A stretch of 7,228 nucleotides of DNA from an uncultured Blautia sp. (GCA_900551465.1 URWL01000092.1:1-7228); one strand, 5' to 3'. Numbered from the stretch's first letter, positions 1-6,527 are shown. The notes: generated by a model not told the origin, from the letters alone. Numbers and translations are program-made.

Positions 1-131
1 CCTGTGTAGTAACGGTGGCCCAGTTCATTCCGTTGAATATGAAGGTCTAACTCCTCCTCCCAGTAACGCATAACATAAGCCTTGATACCTGTCATTTCTG
101 CTGCCTGTCTGACTGTATATCTTGTCTCCAT
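1..131 (-). CDS. MerR-like helix-turn-helix regulator, 5' part only
   Basis: This is the first 43 codons of a gene that runs off the left edge. The peptide opens METRYTVRQAAEMTG, then continues with YVMRYWEEEL and ends with GHRYYT. That is the pattern of a MerR-family winged HTH: a first helix-turn-helix (about residues 5-23), the R-Y-W/Y-E element after it, and the wing ending in R-Y-Y. The family binds DNA as dimers and usually senses a ligand or partner through a C-terminal part that is not visible here, so the target cannot be named. The ATG at 129-131 has a full AGGAGG (138-143) 6 nt upstream, and a good promoter lies just behind it. It is separated from dnaB by a terminator, so it is probably its own unit. 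HTH class confident; function unknown. Confidence 0.8.
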   Translation of the reverse strand, partial: METRYTVRQAAEMTGIKAYVMRYWEEELDLHIQRNELGHRYYT

Positions 132-152
132 ACCACACCTCCTACAAAATAA

Positions 153-180
153 ATTATAGCAGAGTATAAATGGATTTCAA
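153..180 (-). promoter_or_regulatory. Sigma-A-type promoter of the MerR-like gene
   Basis: Reading the minus strand, TTGAAA (175-180) is followed by a 16-bp spacer and a perfect TATAAT (153-158). The AGGAGG and ATG of the MerR-like gene follow directly, giving a leader of only about 15 nt. It lies downstream of the dnaB terminator, which supports separate transcription. Seen by eye only; no start site is known. Confidence 0.7.
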
Positions 181-214
181 CCTAAAGCGTTCGACAGAAT
201 CCTCCCTATCCTGC

Positions 215-266
215 AAAAAACCGAAGCGTTCAAAAGTTCAGATAACTTCCAAAGCTCCGGTTTTTT
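215..266 (-). terminator. Rho-independent terminator after dnaB
   Basis: On the minus strand the arm AAAAAACCGGAGC (254-266) pairs with GCTTCGGTTTTTT (215-227) with a single G-U pair. The 26-nt interior contains a further AAGTT/AACTT pairing. The run of six T at 215-220 follows the stem in the dnaB direction. Because the outer arms are A/T runs, it could also stop transcription entering on the plus strand, but no plus-strand gene is visible to its left. It starts 11 bp after the dnaB stop codon and marks the end of the gdpP-rplI-dnaB unit. Confidence 0.85.
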
Positions 267-276
267 ATATAAAGAT

Positions 277-1605
277 TTATTTTTTCATATTTACAAACTG
301 AGTATACCGCGGCAGCCATACAAGCTCTATCGTTCCAATAGGACCATTTCTCTGCTTTGCTATGATAACCTCCGCAATATCTTTTTTTTCTGTATCTTTA
401 TGGTAATAATCATCTCTGTAAAGAAACATAACCACATCGGCATCCTGCTCGATTGCTCCTGATTCTCGAAGGTCGGAAAGCATCGGTCTGTGATCCGGTC
501 TTTGTTCCACTGCACGGCTTAACTGTGACAGTGCAATCACCGGTACTCCAAGCTCACGGGCCAGTGCCTTTAGGGAACGGGAAATATCTGAAATCTCCTG
601 CTGTCTGGAATCGGACTTTCCGCTTCCGCTCATAAGCTGCAGGTAGTCGATCATAATTATTCCTAAATTATGTTCCAGCTTATATTTACGACATTTCGAA
701 CGCATTTCTGCAATACTGATACCCGGTGTATCATCTATGATCAAATTGGAACGGCCAATAATATCAGCTCCCTCTACCAGCTTTGTCCAGTCCTCATCTT
801 TCAGATTTCCGGTACGCATGTTCTGAGAATCCACATGCGATTCCATTGCAAGAAGACGGTTAACCAGCTGTTCCTTTGACATTTCCAGACTGAATATGGC
901 AACTGTGACATTTTTCCGGAAAGCCATATACTGGGCAATGTTCAGTACAAATGCTGTTTTTCCCATAGATGGACGAGCAGCGATAAGAACAAGATCTGAG
1001 GGGTGCATACCGGATGTTTTATAGTCAAGATCTACAAATCCTGTAGGAATACCGGTTACATTTCCTTTTAGCTTGGACGCTTTTTCAATATTATTGATGG
1101 CGTTCAAAACAACCTGCTGGATTGGAACATAATCACCGCCAATACTTCTCTGCAAAATACTGAAAAGCTTCTTTTCAGCTTCTTCCAGAAGGGTTTCTGT
1201 ACTTTCCTTTTCCAGATAGCAGTTATTTGCAACCTCTTCCGTTGCCTTGATCAGACGACGGAGCAACGCTTTTTCACTTACGATATTTGCATAATATTTT
1301 ACATTCGCAGAGGTTGGTACTGCTGCCAGAAGTTCCCGGACATATTCCATGCTGCTAATATCCGGTGGAAGATCTTTTTCCTTTAGGCGGTTTTGAAGCG
1401 TGATCAGATCAACCGGCTGCCCTTCATTGCATAGTTCAACCATCGCATCAAAAATAACGCCGTACTGATTCTGATAAAAATCATCACTTGTCAAAATTTC
1501 TGATGCCACCAGGATGGCATCTCTGTCCATAAGCATGGAGCCGATCACAGACTGCTCTGCCTCAATACTATGAGGAAGTATCCTTCTGATCAGTGCTTCT
1601 TCCAT
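277..1605 (-). CDS. dnaB: Replicative DNA helicase DnaB (dnaC in Bacillus)
   Basis: The product is a 442-aa hexameric helicase that unwinds DNA at the replication fork in the cytoplasm. The N-terminal DnaB domain (about 9-110) starts with PHSIEAEQSVIGSML, the usual opening of the family. A linker leads to the RecA-like motor (about 180-440). Visible motifs are Walker A ARPSMGKT (K216, T217), the catalytic glutamate in SLEMS (E241), Walker B IIMIDYLQL (D320), the sensor SQLSR (Q361), the DLRESGAIEQDADVV block, and the arginine-finger region KQRNGP (R419). Length is normal and there is no intein or break. The ATG at 1603-1605 has GGAGG at 1616-1620 (10-nt spacing). It is the last gene of gdpP-rplI-dnaB, an arrangement common in Firmicutes, beginning 17 bp after the rplI stop and followed by a terminator. 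Confidence 0.97.
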   Translation of the reverse strand: MEEALIRRILPHSIEAEQSVIGSMLMDRDAILVASEILTSDDFYQNQYGVIFDAMVELCNEGQPVDLITLQNRLKEKDLPPDISSMEYVRELLAAVPTSANVKYYANIVSEKALLRRLIKATEEVANNCYLEKESTETLLEEAEKKLFSILQRSIGGDYVPIQQVVLNAINNIEKASKLKGNVTGIPTGFVDLDYKTSGMHPSDLVLIAARPSMGKTAFVLNIAQYMAFRKNVTVAIFSLEMSKEQLVNRLLAMESHVDSQNMRTGNLKDEDWTKLVEGADIIGRSNLIIDDTPGISIAEMRSKCRKYKLEHNLGIIMIDYLQLMSGSGKSDSRQQEISDISRSLKALARELGVPVIALSQLSRAVEQRPDHRPMLSDLRESGAIEQDADVVMFLYRDDYYHKDTEKKDIAEVIIAKQRNGPIGTIELVWLPRYTQFVNMKK

Positions 1606-1623
1606 ACTGCTACAACCTCCATG

Positions 1624-2070
1624 CTATGCCTCTTTAACCCATACCTTCAGACTTCCTGTTACCTTCGGATGAAGTTTTACCGGAACCTGCGTTACGCCCA
1701 GATTTCTGATCGGACCATCCAGCTGCAGTTTCTTTTTGTCAAGATCAAGATTCAGCTGGTTTTTTGCCGCCTCTGAGATTTCTTTTGCAGATATGGAGCC
1801 AAATGTCCTGCCGCCTTCTCCAACCTTTAAAGTAAGGATCACTTCTTTTGTTTCCAAATCCTTTGCAAATGCCTGAGCAGCTTCCAGATTTTCCTGTGCC
1901 ACCTTTTCTTCATTTGCTTTCTGGAGTTTCAGATCATTAAGATTCTTTGGAGTTGCCTCAACTCCCAGTTTCTTTGGAAGGATCATATTTCGTGCATAAC
2001 CGTCGCTGACATTTACAATCTGTCCTTTTTTTCCAAGAGATTTTACATCTTCCAATAAAATTACTTTCAT
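1624..2070 (-). CDS. rplI: 50S ribosomal protein bL9
   Basis: This 148-aa protein binds 23S rRNA at the base of the L1 stalk and influences translational fidelity. The N-terminal RNA-binding domain (about 1-50) shows the family signature [17 protein letters not shown] followed by [14 protein letters not shown] long charged linker helix (about 45-75, rich in K, E, L, A) connects to the C-terminal domain (about 85-148), which contains GGRTFGSIS and ends in [13 protein letters not shown]. Length is typical of bacteria. The ATG overlaps the gdpP stop as ATGA, and its GAGGAG (2076-2081) lies inside the last codons of gdpP, so translation of the two is probably coupled. dnaB follows 17 bp later. 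Confidence 0.97.
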   Translation of the reverse strand: MKVILLEDVKSLGKKGQIVNVSDGYARNMILPKKLGVEATPKNLNDLKLQKANEEKVAQENLEAAQAFAKDLETKEVILTLKVGEGGRTFGSISAKEISEAAKNQLNLDLDKKKLQLDGPIRNLGVTQVPVKLHPKVTGSLKVWVKEA

Positions 2071-4130
2071 TTTTTCTCCTCTACTTCCTGATACATTTCA
2101 TCAATGATCTTCTTTAACATTTCTTCTACCTCATCAATAGGCAGTTTGACCTGGGCTCCCGCGATATTGATATGACCGCCTCCACCCATTTTTTCCATCA
2201 TAACCTGTACGTTCACCTCATCGATTGCTCTGGCACTGATGTATACCTCATGATTATAAGGTGTCAGTACAAATGAAGCTTTTACGCCGGAAATATTCAG
2301 AAGCTCATTTGCAGCCTGTGCTCCTACTACAGTAGGACTTTCCAGTCCTTCACTTGGGCATTTTGCAATAGCAAAGCATTCTTTATAGATACTTGCTGAA
2401 CGGACAGCTTCTGCCTTCGCTTTATATGACTCGATATTATCACGAAGAAGCTTGCGTACTCTAGTCATATCTGCTCCGCTGCGGCGCAGGAAAGCAGCCG
2501 CTTCAAAAGTACGTACACCGGCTCTCGTAATAAAATTATTGGTATCGATCATGATACCTGCATAAATACAGTCTGCCTCTATATTCCGCAGACGCAGATC
2601 ATCTGAAAAATACTGCAGAATTTCCGCCACCATCTCACATGTAGATGACGCATAAGGTTCTACATAAGAAAGAACCGCATTCTGTATGATCTCATTTCCT
2701 CTTCGATGATGATCCAGTACCACAATGGTCTTTGTCATATAAAGAAGCTCCTGGCACTCTGTATAGCTTGGTTTGTTGGTATCCACAACCACTACTACTG
2801 TGTTATTGTCCACAAGCTCCATCGCCTGTTCTCTGTCAATAAACATTGATGGTTCATAATCCGGATTATTCAGATACCCTGCCATCAAAGGTCTGATAGA
2901 TGTGGAAGGGTCATTTACTACAATATGAACCGGCTTTCCAAGAGTCTTGCCCGCTCTATAGATACCAATGGCGGCTCCCAGAGCATCTACATCCGTGATC
3001 TTATGGCCCATGACTACTACACGCTCTTTGGTACTCATAAACTCCTTCAGAGCCTGGGCTTTCACACGGGCTTTCACACGGGTTGTCTTTTCCATCTGCT
3101 GTGCTTTTCCTCCAAAATAGGAGATATTGTCACCATTTTTAATAACAACCTGATCACCGCCCCGCCCAAGAGCCATCTCTATAGCAATACGGCAGTACTC
3201 ATAATTCTGAAGATACGTAGCCGCATTAAGACCGATACCGATACTTAACGTAACTGTCATTTCATTTCCGATATTAACGGTCTTAACCTCTTCCAGGATA
3301 TGGAATTTCTGTTCTTTTAACGTCTCGAGAGAGCTCTGGCGCATGATCAGAAAATACTTATCCTTTTCCAGTTTTCTTACAAGACCGTCGTAATTTGAAA
3401 AGTATTTTGTGATCTTTCTGTCTATCAGGGCAATCAAAAGAGAGCGCCTTACATCCTCCACGCTTTCCAGAGCTTCTTCATAGTTATCAAGATAGGCCAG
3501 CGCAACTACCAGTTTATTGTCTTCATTTGCCTGAATATATTCTCTAAGTTCTGTTTCATCGTACAGATACATCGCGATCAGACTTGTATTCTCTGACAGC
3601 CCCTCCAGAACTTCTGAGTGTACCATTGCTTCTCCCAGCCTTACCTGCTGCATGGAAATCCTGTAGATACGATTTCCCGCCTGAGTGCTTATCTCAGAAA
3701 TTTCATTTTCTCCAGAAACAGGGAGCTTCTCCTTTGTAATATCCGGAAAAATCGTGCTGATATTTTTTCTGTAAAACTGATCCTTGCCAGTCAGCTCTGC
3801 AAATACCCGGTTGCACCAGATCATCCGACCATCCATATCCATGATCGCATACGGCAGAGCCAGTTCTTCCAGGACTCTTTTTTCAAGAAATTCATATTGA
3901 CTGGCAAAAGCCACAAGATCATTAAACATCTGAGGTCTGTGATAAAAGAAAATCCCTGCAGCGCAGACCATATAAATCAGTATACCCACAGTCATCACTG
4001 CTCCGGCTTTTACCTCTATCGCATAAACTGCAGAGTTTACTATGACCAGAAGAGCTGTCAGATACAACGGCCATCTGGTCAGATATTTCAGGTGACCTTT
4101 TAACTTAAATTTACCATCCATAATCTTCAT
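2067..4130 (-). CDS. gdpP: Cyclic-di-AMP phosphodiesterase, GdpP/YybT type
   Basis: A membrane enzyme of about 687 aa; the family hydrolyses c-di-AMP to pApA and so affects potassium/osmotic balance and wall homeostasis. Numbering from the ATG at 4130: two membrane helices (about 20-41 and 44-63), a PAS domain (about 78-195), a degenerate GGDEF domain (about 205-335, with LEKDKYF where GGDEF would stand, so no cyclase activity is expected), then DHH and DHHA1 domains. DHH metal ligands are visible: [11 protein letters not shown] (H376, D380, D382), VVDTN (D450), DHH (473-475) and MIDTN (D529). DHHA1 has [12 protein letters not shown] (649 onward). The start is uncertain: the frame is open to a TTG at 4172 (701 aa), but that lies within about 9 nt of the -10 box. 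ATG 4130 or ATG 4136 fits better, though neither has a strong Shine-Dalgarno sequence. First gene of gdpP-rplI-dnaB. Confidence 0.95.
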   Translation of the reverse strand: MKIMDGKFKLKGHLKYLTRWPLYLTALLVIVNSAVYAIEVKAGAVMTVGILIYMVCAAGIFFYHRPQMFNDLVAFASQYEFLEKRVLEELALPYAIMDMDGRMIWCNRVFAELTGKDQFYRKNISTIFPDITKEKLPVSGENEISEISTQAGNRIYRISMQQVRLGEAMVHSEVLEGLSENTSLIAMYLYDETELREYIQANEDNKLVVALAYLDNYEEALESVEDVRRSLLIALIDRKITKYFSNYDGLVRKLEKDKYFLIMRQSSLETLKEQKFHILEEVKTVNIGNEMTVTLSIGIGLNAATYLQNYEYCRIAIEMALGRGGDQVVIKNGDNISYFGGKAQQMEKTTRVKARVKAQALKEFMSTKERVVVMGHKITDVDALGAAIGIYRAGKTLGKPVHIVVNDPSTSIRPLMAGYLNNPDYEPSMFIDREQAMELVDNNTVVVVVDTNKPSYTECQELLYMTKTIVVLDHHRRGNEIIQNAVLSYVEPYASSTCEMVAEILQYFSDDLRLRNIEADCIYAGIMIDTNNFITRAGVRTFEAAAFLRRSGADMTRVRKLLRDNIESYKAKAEAVRSASIYKECFAIAKCPSEGLESPTVVGAQAANELLNISGVKASFVLTPYNHEVYISARAIDEVNVQVMMEKMGGGGHINIAGAQVKLPIDEVEEMLKKIIDEMYQEVEEKK
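3056..3082. repeat. 12-bp tandem repeat inside gdpP
   Basis: The plus-strand unit GGGCTTTCACAC occurs at 3056-3067 and 3068-3079, followed by a further GGG (2.25 copies, perfect). Being a multiple of three it keeps the frame and encodes RVKARVKA, in the linker between the degenerate GGDEF domain and the DHH domain. It is probably just a helical linker repeat, but it could gain or lose units by slippage without a frameshift. Confidence 0.7.
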
Positions 4131-4180
4131 TACCATTCTTTTTTCATTTTCTCGTGCTGAGTTTTCTTCCAACGCATTTT

Positions 4181-4189
4181 ATTATACCA
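4181..4189 (-). promoter_or_regulatory. Extended -10 promoter for gdpP-rplI-dnaB
   Basis: The minus strand reads TGGTATAAT: a perfect TATAAT (4181-4186) preceded by TG one base away, the extended -10 pattern. The best -35 at 17-bp spacing is TGGCAA, only three of six matches, which is acceptable for an extended -10 promoter. It lies between the rpsR terminator and gdpP and predicts a start near 4173-4175, leaving about 44 nt before ATG 4130. This placement is the main reason for rejecting TTG 4172 as the gdpP start. Confidence 0.6.
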
Positions 4190-4248
4190 GATTTTCTGCC
4201 ATATTGCCATATGATTTAAAAAAGAAACTCCGTCGCTGGCTCCTTCCT

Positions 4249-4274
4249 TACGGTTACTGCGAAATAGTACCGTA
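4249..4274. repeat. Imperfect inverted repeat upstream of the gdpP promoter
   Basis: TACGGT-T-ACT pairs with AGT-ACCGTA around the 7-nt loop GCGAAAT: nine pairs with one bulged T. It sits in the 116-bp stretch between the rpsR terminator and the gdpP -10 box, 63 bp upstream of that box. No T-run follows on either strand, so it is not a simple terminator. It might be a regulator binding site or chance; nothing else is recognisable in this stretch. Confidence 0.35.
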
Positions 4275-4305
4275 TAAACAATAACCCGCTTTCCCATAAT
4301 TAGTG

Positions 4306-4343
4306 AAAAAAACACCGCTGTCACAATTAATGACAGCGGTGTT
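4306..4343 (-). terminator. Rho-independent terminator of rpsF-ssb-rpsR
   Basis: On the minus strand AACACCGCTGTCA (4331-4343) pairs perfectly with TGACAGCGGTGTT (4311-4323) around a 7-nt loop (4324-4330). A seven-base T-tract (4306-4312) overlaps the end of the stem. It begins 11 bp after the rpsR stop codon. The 13-bp perfect stem should be efficient, so gdpP needs its own promoter downstream. Confidence 0.93.
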
Positions 4344-4354
4344 TGATCTCTAAA

Positions 4355-4618
4355 TCAGTCCTGAACGTATGGCATCAGGGAAAGGTGACGTGCTCTCTTG
4401 ATAGCAACAGTCAGAGCTCTCTGATGTTTTGCACAGTTGCCTGTGATTCTTCTCGGAAGGATTTTTCCTCTCTCAGAAACATATTTTCTAAGTTTTGCTA
4501 CATCCTTGTAATCGATCTCGTTATTCTCTTTACCGCAGAATACGCAAACTTTTTTTCTTCTGCGTCCGCCTCTTCTCTTCATGGGAGAGTCCGGTCTTTC
4601 GCCTCTATTGTAAGCCAT
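4355..4618 (-). CDS. rpsR: 30S ribosomal protein bS18, zinc-binding (C+) form
   Basis: An 87-aa small-subunit protein that pairs with bS6 on the central domain of 16S rRNA. A basic N-terminal stretch ([11 protein letters not shown]) precedes the core [18 protein letters not shown], then ILPRRITG and [14 protein letters not shown], the family signature. It carries C25-x-x-C28 and C62-x-x-H65, the arrangement expected of the metal-binding C+ version of S18, unlike the cysteine-poor copy known in Bacillus subtilis. The ATG (4616-4618) has a perfect AGGAGG (4627-4632) 8 nt away. It is the last gene of rpsF-ssb-rpsR, 57 bp after ssb, with a terminator right behind it. Confidence 0.97.
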   Translation of the reverse strand: MAYNRGERPDSPMKRRGGRRRKKVCVFCGKENNEIDYKDVAKLRKYVSERGKILPRRITGNCAKHQRALTVAIKRARHLSLMPYVQD

Positions 4619-4675
4619 GATAGTTTCCTCCTATTTTTTTCAATCTGATCTTGCGCATGTCATTTTACTGATTTC

Positions 4676-5128
4676 TCAGTTAAATGGCAGCTCCTCGTCA
4701 ATTCCGTCAGGAATATTCATGAAGCCGTCTGCACTTGCAGCGCTCGGGCTGGGCATAGATGGTGCTGTGTTCTGCTGCGGATGGGATGCGGCATAATTGT
4801 CGCTTGCAGCTTTGCTCTCTGCAAATTCCTGCTCCTCAACAACAACCTCTGTTGTATACACCTTCTGTCCTTCTCTGTTGGTATAGCTTCCGGTCTGAAT
4901 ACGGCCGCTGACCACGATACGAATTCCCTGATGGAAATATTTTTCTGCAAACTCTGCTCCGCGTCCGAATACCACACAGCTGATAAAATCAGCACTTGCT
5001 TCTCCGTCACGACGGAATCTTCTGTCAACTGCCAGCGTATATCTGGCAATAGCCAGGGCATTTTCACCTGCGGAATATCTAACCTCAGGATCTCTTGTTA
5101 AGCGTCCCATTAAAATTACTTTGTTCAT
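4676..5128 (-). CDS. ssb: Single-stranded DNA-binding protein SSB
   Basis: A 150-aa protein that coats single-stranded DNA during replication, recombination and repair, and recruits partner enzymes by its C-terminal tip. The OB-fold (about 1-105) opens MNKVILMGRLTRDPEVRY and includes FISCVVFGRGAEFAEKY and the block VSGRIQTGSYTNREGQKVYTTEVV. A low-complexity tail rich in A, S, P, Q and N (about 106-140) follows, ending in the acidic tip DEELPFN, a one-residue extension of the usual D/E-D/E-L-P-F. The ATG at 5126-5128 has GAGAGG (5136-5141) 7 nt upstream. It sits between rpsF and rpsR in the classic order, with 74 and 57 bp gaps on either side that hold no obvious signal beyond the RBSs. Confidence 0.97.
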   Translation of the reverse strand: MNKVILMGRLTRDPEVRYSAGENALAIARYTLAVDRRFRRDGEASADFISCVVFGRGAEFAEKYFHQGIRIVVSGRIQTGSYTNREGQKVYTTEVVVEEQEFAESKAASDNYAASHPQQNTAPSMPSPSAASADGFMNIPDGIDEELPFN

Positions 5129-5202
5129 TATTATACCTCTCTTTTCAGTAAGTGAACGGGTTTCTTAATGGTGCTTTCTAAAATCCACTTTCTGTAAAAA
5201 GA

Positions 5203-5490
5203 TTATGCGTCTTTACGAATGACTAAGTATCTTAATACATTGTCCATAATGCGTACATGTCTTTCTACTTCCGCCGGACACTCTGCGTCTGCTTCAAACT
5301 GAATGAAATAGTAGAAGCCTTCATGCATTTTCTGAATTTCGTAAGCTAATTTTTTCTTACCCCATTCTTCTACTTCTGTGATTGTGCCATTGTAACGTGT
5401 AATGTAGCTTTTTGCTTTCTCTACTACTGCATCACGTACTTCATCCTCAACTTTGGCACTCACAACTAATGCTAACTCGTACTTGTTCAT
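5203..5490 (-). CDS. rpsF: 30S ribosomal protein bS6
   Basis: A 95-aa ferredoxin-like protein that binds 16S rRNA together with bS18. The family signature is clear: MNKYELALVVSAKVEDE at the start, VEEWGKKKLAYEIQKMHEGFYYFIQF in separate strands and helices of the core, and HVRIMDNVLRYLVIRKD at the end. The start at ATG 5488-5490 is fixed by AAGGAGG (5499-5505), 8 nt upstream, and by the usual length. The frame stays open to a TTG at 5541, but that extension would run through the RBS and the leader hairpin and is not family-like. It is the first gene of rpsF-ssb-rpsR, with a strong promoter upstream. In other bacteria this operon is autoregulated by the S6:S18 complex; whether that holds here is not shown. 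Confidence 0.97.
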   Translation of the reverse strand: MNKYELALVVSAKVEDEVRDAVVEKAKSYITRYNGTITEVEEWGKKKLAYEIQKMHEGFYYFIQFEADAECPAEVERHVRIMDNVLRYLVIRKDA

Positions 5491-5517
5491 GCTTTTTACC
5501 TCCTTATGGTCATTATG

Positions 5518-5539
5518 GCCCTCTGTACTGTCAGAGAGC
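5518..5539 (-). promoter_or_regulatory. Hairpin in the rpsF 5' leader
   Basis: In the leader RNA, GCUCUCUG pairs with CAGAGGGC (8 bp, one G-U) around the loop ACAGUA. It lies 12 nt upstream of the rpsF Shine-Dalgarno. The leader of about 70 nt is longer than needed for a simple RBS. In many bacteria an S6:S18-binding RNA sits in this place; a conserved CCG trinucleotide is expected there, and none is visible in this leader, so identity with that motif is only a suggestion. Confidence 0.4.
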
Positions 5540-5568
5540 AAGGATATGAAAATATATCACAGTTGTTT

Positions 5569-5597
5569 ATTCTAACATGTTTTTTCCTGTATGTAAA
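5569..5597 (-). promoter_or_regulatory. Sigma-A-type promoter of rpsF-ssb-rpsR
   Basis: The minus strand shows TTTACA (5592-5597), a 17-bp spacer and TAGAAT (5569-5574), each five of six matches to consensus with ideal spacing. The predicted start near 5562 gives a leader of about 72 nt before rpsF. AT-rich DNA upstream (5601-5640), including a perfect 14-bp A/T palindrome at 5625-5638, could act as an UP element. Confidence 0.72.
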
Positions 5598-5650
5598 GTA
5601 CCTTTATTCTTTTTTATAAACTTTTATTTTTAAAAATATTCCGTTAACGC

Positions 5651-5678
5651 TTGAAGTATTTTTACTTCGTATTATAAT
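5651..5678 (+). promoter_or_regulatory. Promoter of the SGNH-DUF4358-MBOAT operon
   Basis: TTGAAG (5651-5656) and a perfect TATAAT (5673-5678) are separated by 16 bp. The predicted start near 5685 leaves a leader of about 40 nt before the TTG start codon. It is divergent from the rpsF promoter, the two -35 boxes lying about 53 bp apart across AT-rich DNA. Confidence 0.7.
5653..5668. repeat. Perfect inverted repeat within the operon promoter
   Basis: GAAGTA-TTTT-TACTTC: 6-bp perfect arms around a 4-bp centre, overlapping the -35 hexamer and most of the spacer. A repressor bound here would block RNA polymerase, so an operator is plausible. No regulator gene is adjacent, and a short AT-rich palindrome could be chance. 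Confidence 0.4.
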
Positions 5679-5723
5679 AAGGTCGAAAGATATCAAAAAA
5701 TATCATTTTACAGGAGAAATACG

Positions 5724-6527
5724 TTGAGAAAAAGAAAATCATATTCAAAAATGCTGTTTGGAGTAATCCCTGCTATAATCATCTTTGCCGGAGGGATTGC
5801 CTATTTTTATGTGCATACCCATTCTGCTGACAACAGCATCATCTATGAAGAAGGAGTTTCCCGCCTTAAGGCTCTGGAAGCTTCCGATATTTCCCAAATC
5901 GAAAAACAGCTTCAGGAACTGGAGCAAAATTCCCAAAAGCAACAAGATTCTGATATCCAGAAAATAATCGCAGAAGAAAATAAAACTCTCAGTAATATTG
6001 AGATCAAACAAGCTTTCCAAGGCAGTGTCATTATCGGTGATTCCATTACAGAATCCATTGTAGAATACGGCTTTTTGGATACCGATGTGGTAATCAGTAA
6101 ACGTGGACTTTCTGTAGCAGATGCCAATGAACAGATAGAAACGGCAATTGGTCTTCATCCCAGAAATATTTTTATGGCCTTCGGTTCCAATGACCTGGAA
6201 CTTTATGAATCCGACTGGCAGGCTTTTATCGATGCCTACCGTGCACAGCTGAAAAAGCTTCAGGAAGCGCTTCCGGATTCTCCAGTTTACATAAATGGGA
6301 TCCTGCCCATCCAGCAGTCAACCATCGATCAGATTCCGGCTCTTGGATACTATCCGGAATATAATGAAGGTCTGAAGAAGCTTTGTCAGGAAATGAACTG
6401 CACCTATATAGACAATTCTTTTATTGTGCAGGACAATGACGCCATGTATGAGCCTGACGGCGAACATGTGGTAAGTGAGTATTATCCAAAGTGGCTTACT
6501 TATATGGCAAAAACAGCGGGGTTATAA
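5724..6527 (+). CDS. Membrane-anchored SGNH/GDSL-type hydrolase or O-acyltransferase
   Basis: A 267-aa protein with a short basic N-terminus, one membrane helix (about 10-31), a charged Q/E/K/L-rich region likely to form a coiled coil (about 44-98), and an extracellular SGNH domain (about 98-267). Catalytic blocks are visible: IIGDSIT (nucleophile S107), SKRGLSV (G128), GSND (154-157, N156), and DGEH (D245, H248). The family removes or transfers acyl groups, often acetyl, on glycans. With an MBOAT gene two places downstream, it is likely the outside-facing partner of an O-acylation system, like PatB or AlgJ/AlgX. Acetylesterase activity is the alternative. The start is a TTG at 5724 with AGGAG (5712-5716) 7 nt away; the next in-frame ATG (5751) would remove the basic residues before the helix. 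First gene of a plus-strand operon. Confidence 0.87.
   Translation: MRKRKSYSKMLFGVIPAIIIFAGGIAYFYVHTHSADNSIIYEEGVSRLKALEASDISQIEKQLQELEQNSQKQQDSDIQKIIAEENKTLSNIEIKQAFQGSVIIGDSITESIVEYGFLDTDVVISKRGLSVADANEQIETAIGLHPRNIFMAFGSNDLELYESDWQAFIDAYRAQLKKLQEALPDSPVYINGILPIQQSTIDQIPALGYYPEYNEGLKKLCQEMNCTYIDNSFIVQDNDAMYEPDGEHVVSEYYPKWLTYMAKTAGL

Noticed and set aside
185..231. Direct repeat AAGCGTTC at 185-192 and 224-231
   Set aside because: Eight bases only; one copy is part of the terminator arm. Likely chance.
3618..4103. 161-aa plus-strand frame inside gdpP
   Set aside because: It is antisense to the membrane and PAS parts of gdpP, with Cys/His/Ile-rich shadow composition and no RBS.
4131..4172. 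GdpP start at TTG 4172
   Set aside because: The TATAAT at 4181-4186 predicts a transcript beginning at about the same place, leaving no room for a ribosome binding site, and the extra residues are not family-like.
4130..4324. 64-aa minus-strand frame between rpsR and gdpP
   Set aside because: It starts with GTG inside the rpsR terminator stem-loop, runs through the gdpP promoter, has no ribosome binding site and resembles no family. Only its last 15 codons are considered, as a possible leader peptide.
5130..5135. TATAAT just upstream of ssb
   Set aside because: It lies between the ssb Shine-Dalgarno and its ATG, so a transcript from it would miss the start, and no matching -35 is visible.
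5491..5541. N-terminal extension of bS6 from a TTG at 5541
   Set aside because: It would translate through the strong AAGGAGG and the leader hairpin; the bS6 family begins at the ATG at 5490.
5745..6158. 137-aa minus-strand frame opposite the SGNH gene
   Set aside because: It is antisense to a gene with clear catalytic motifs, with no RBS and no family resemblance.
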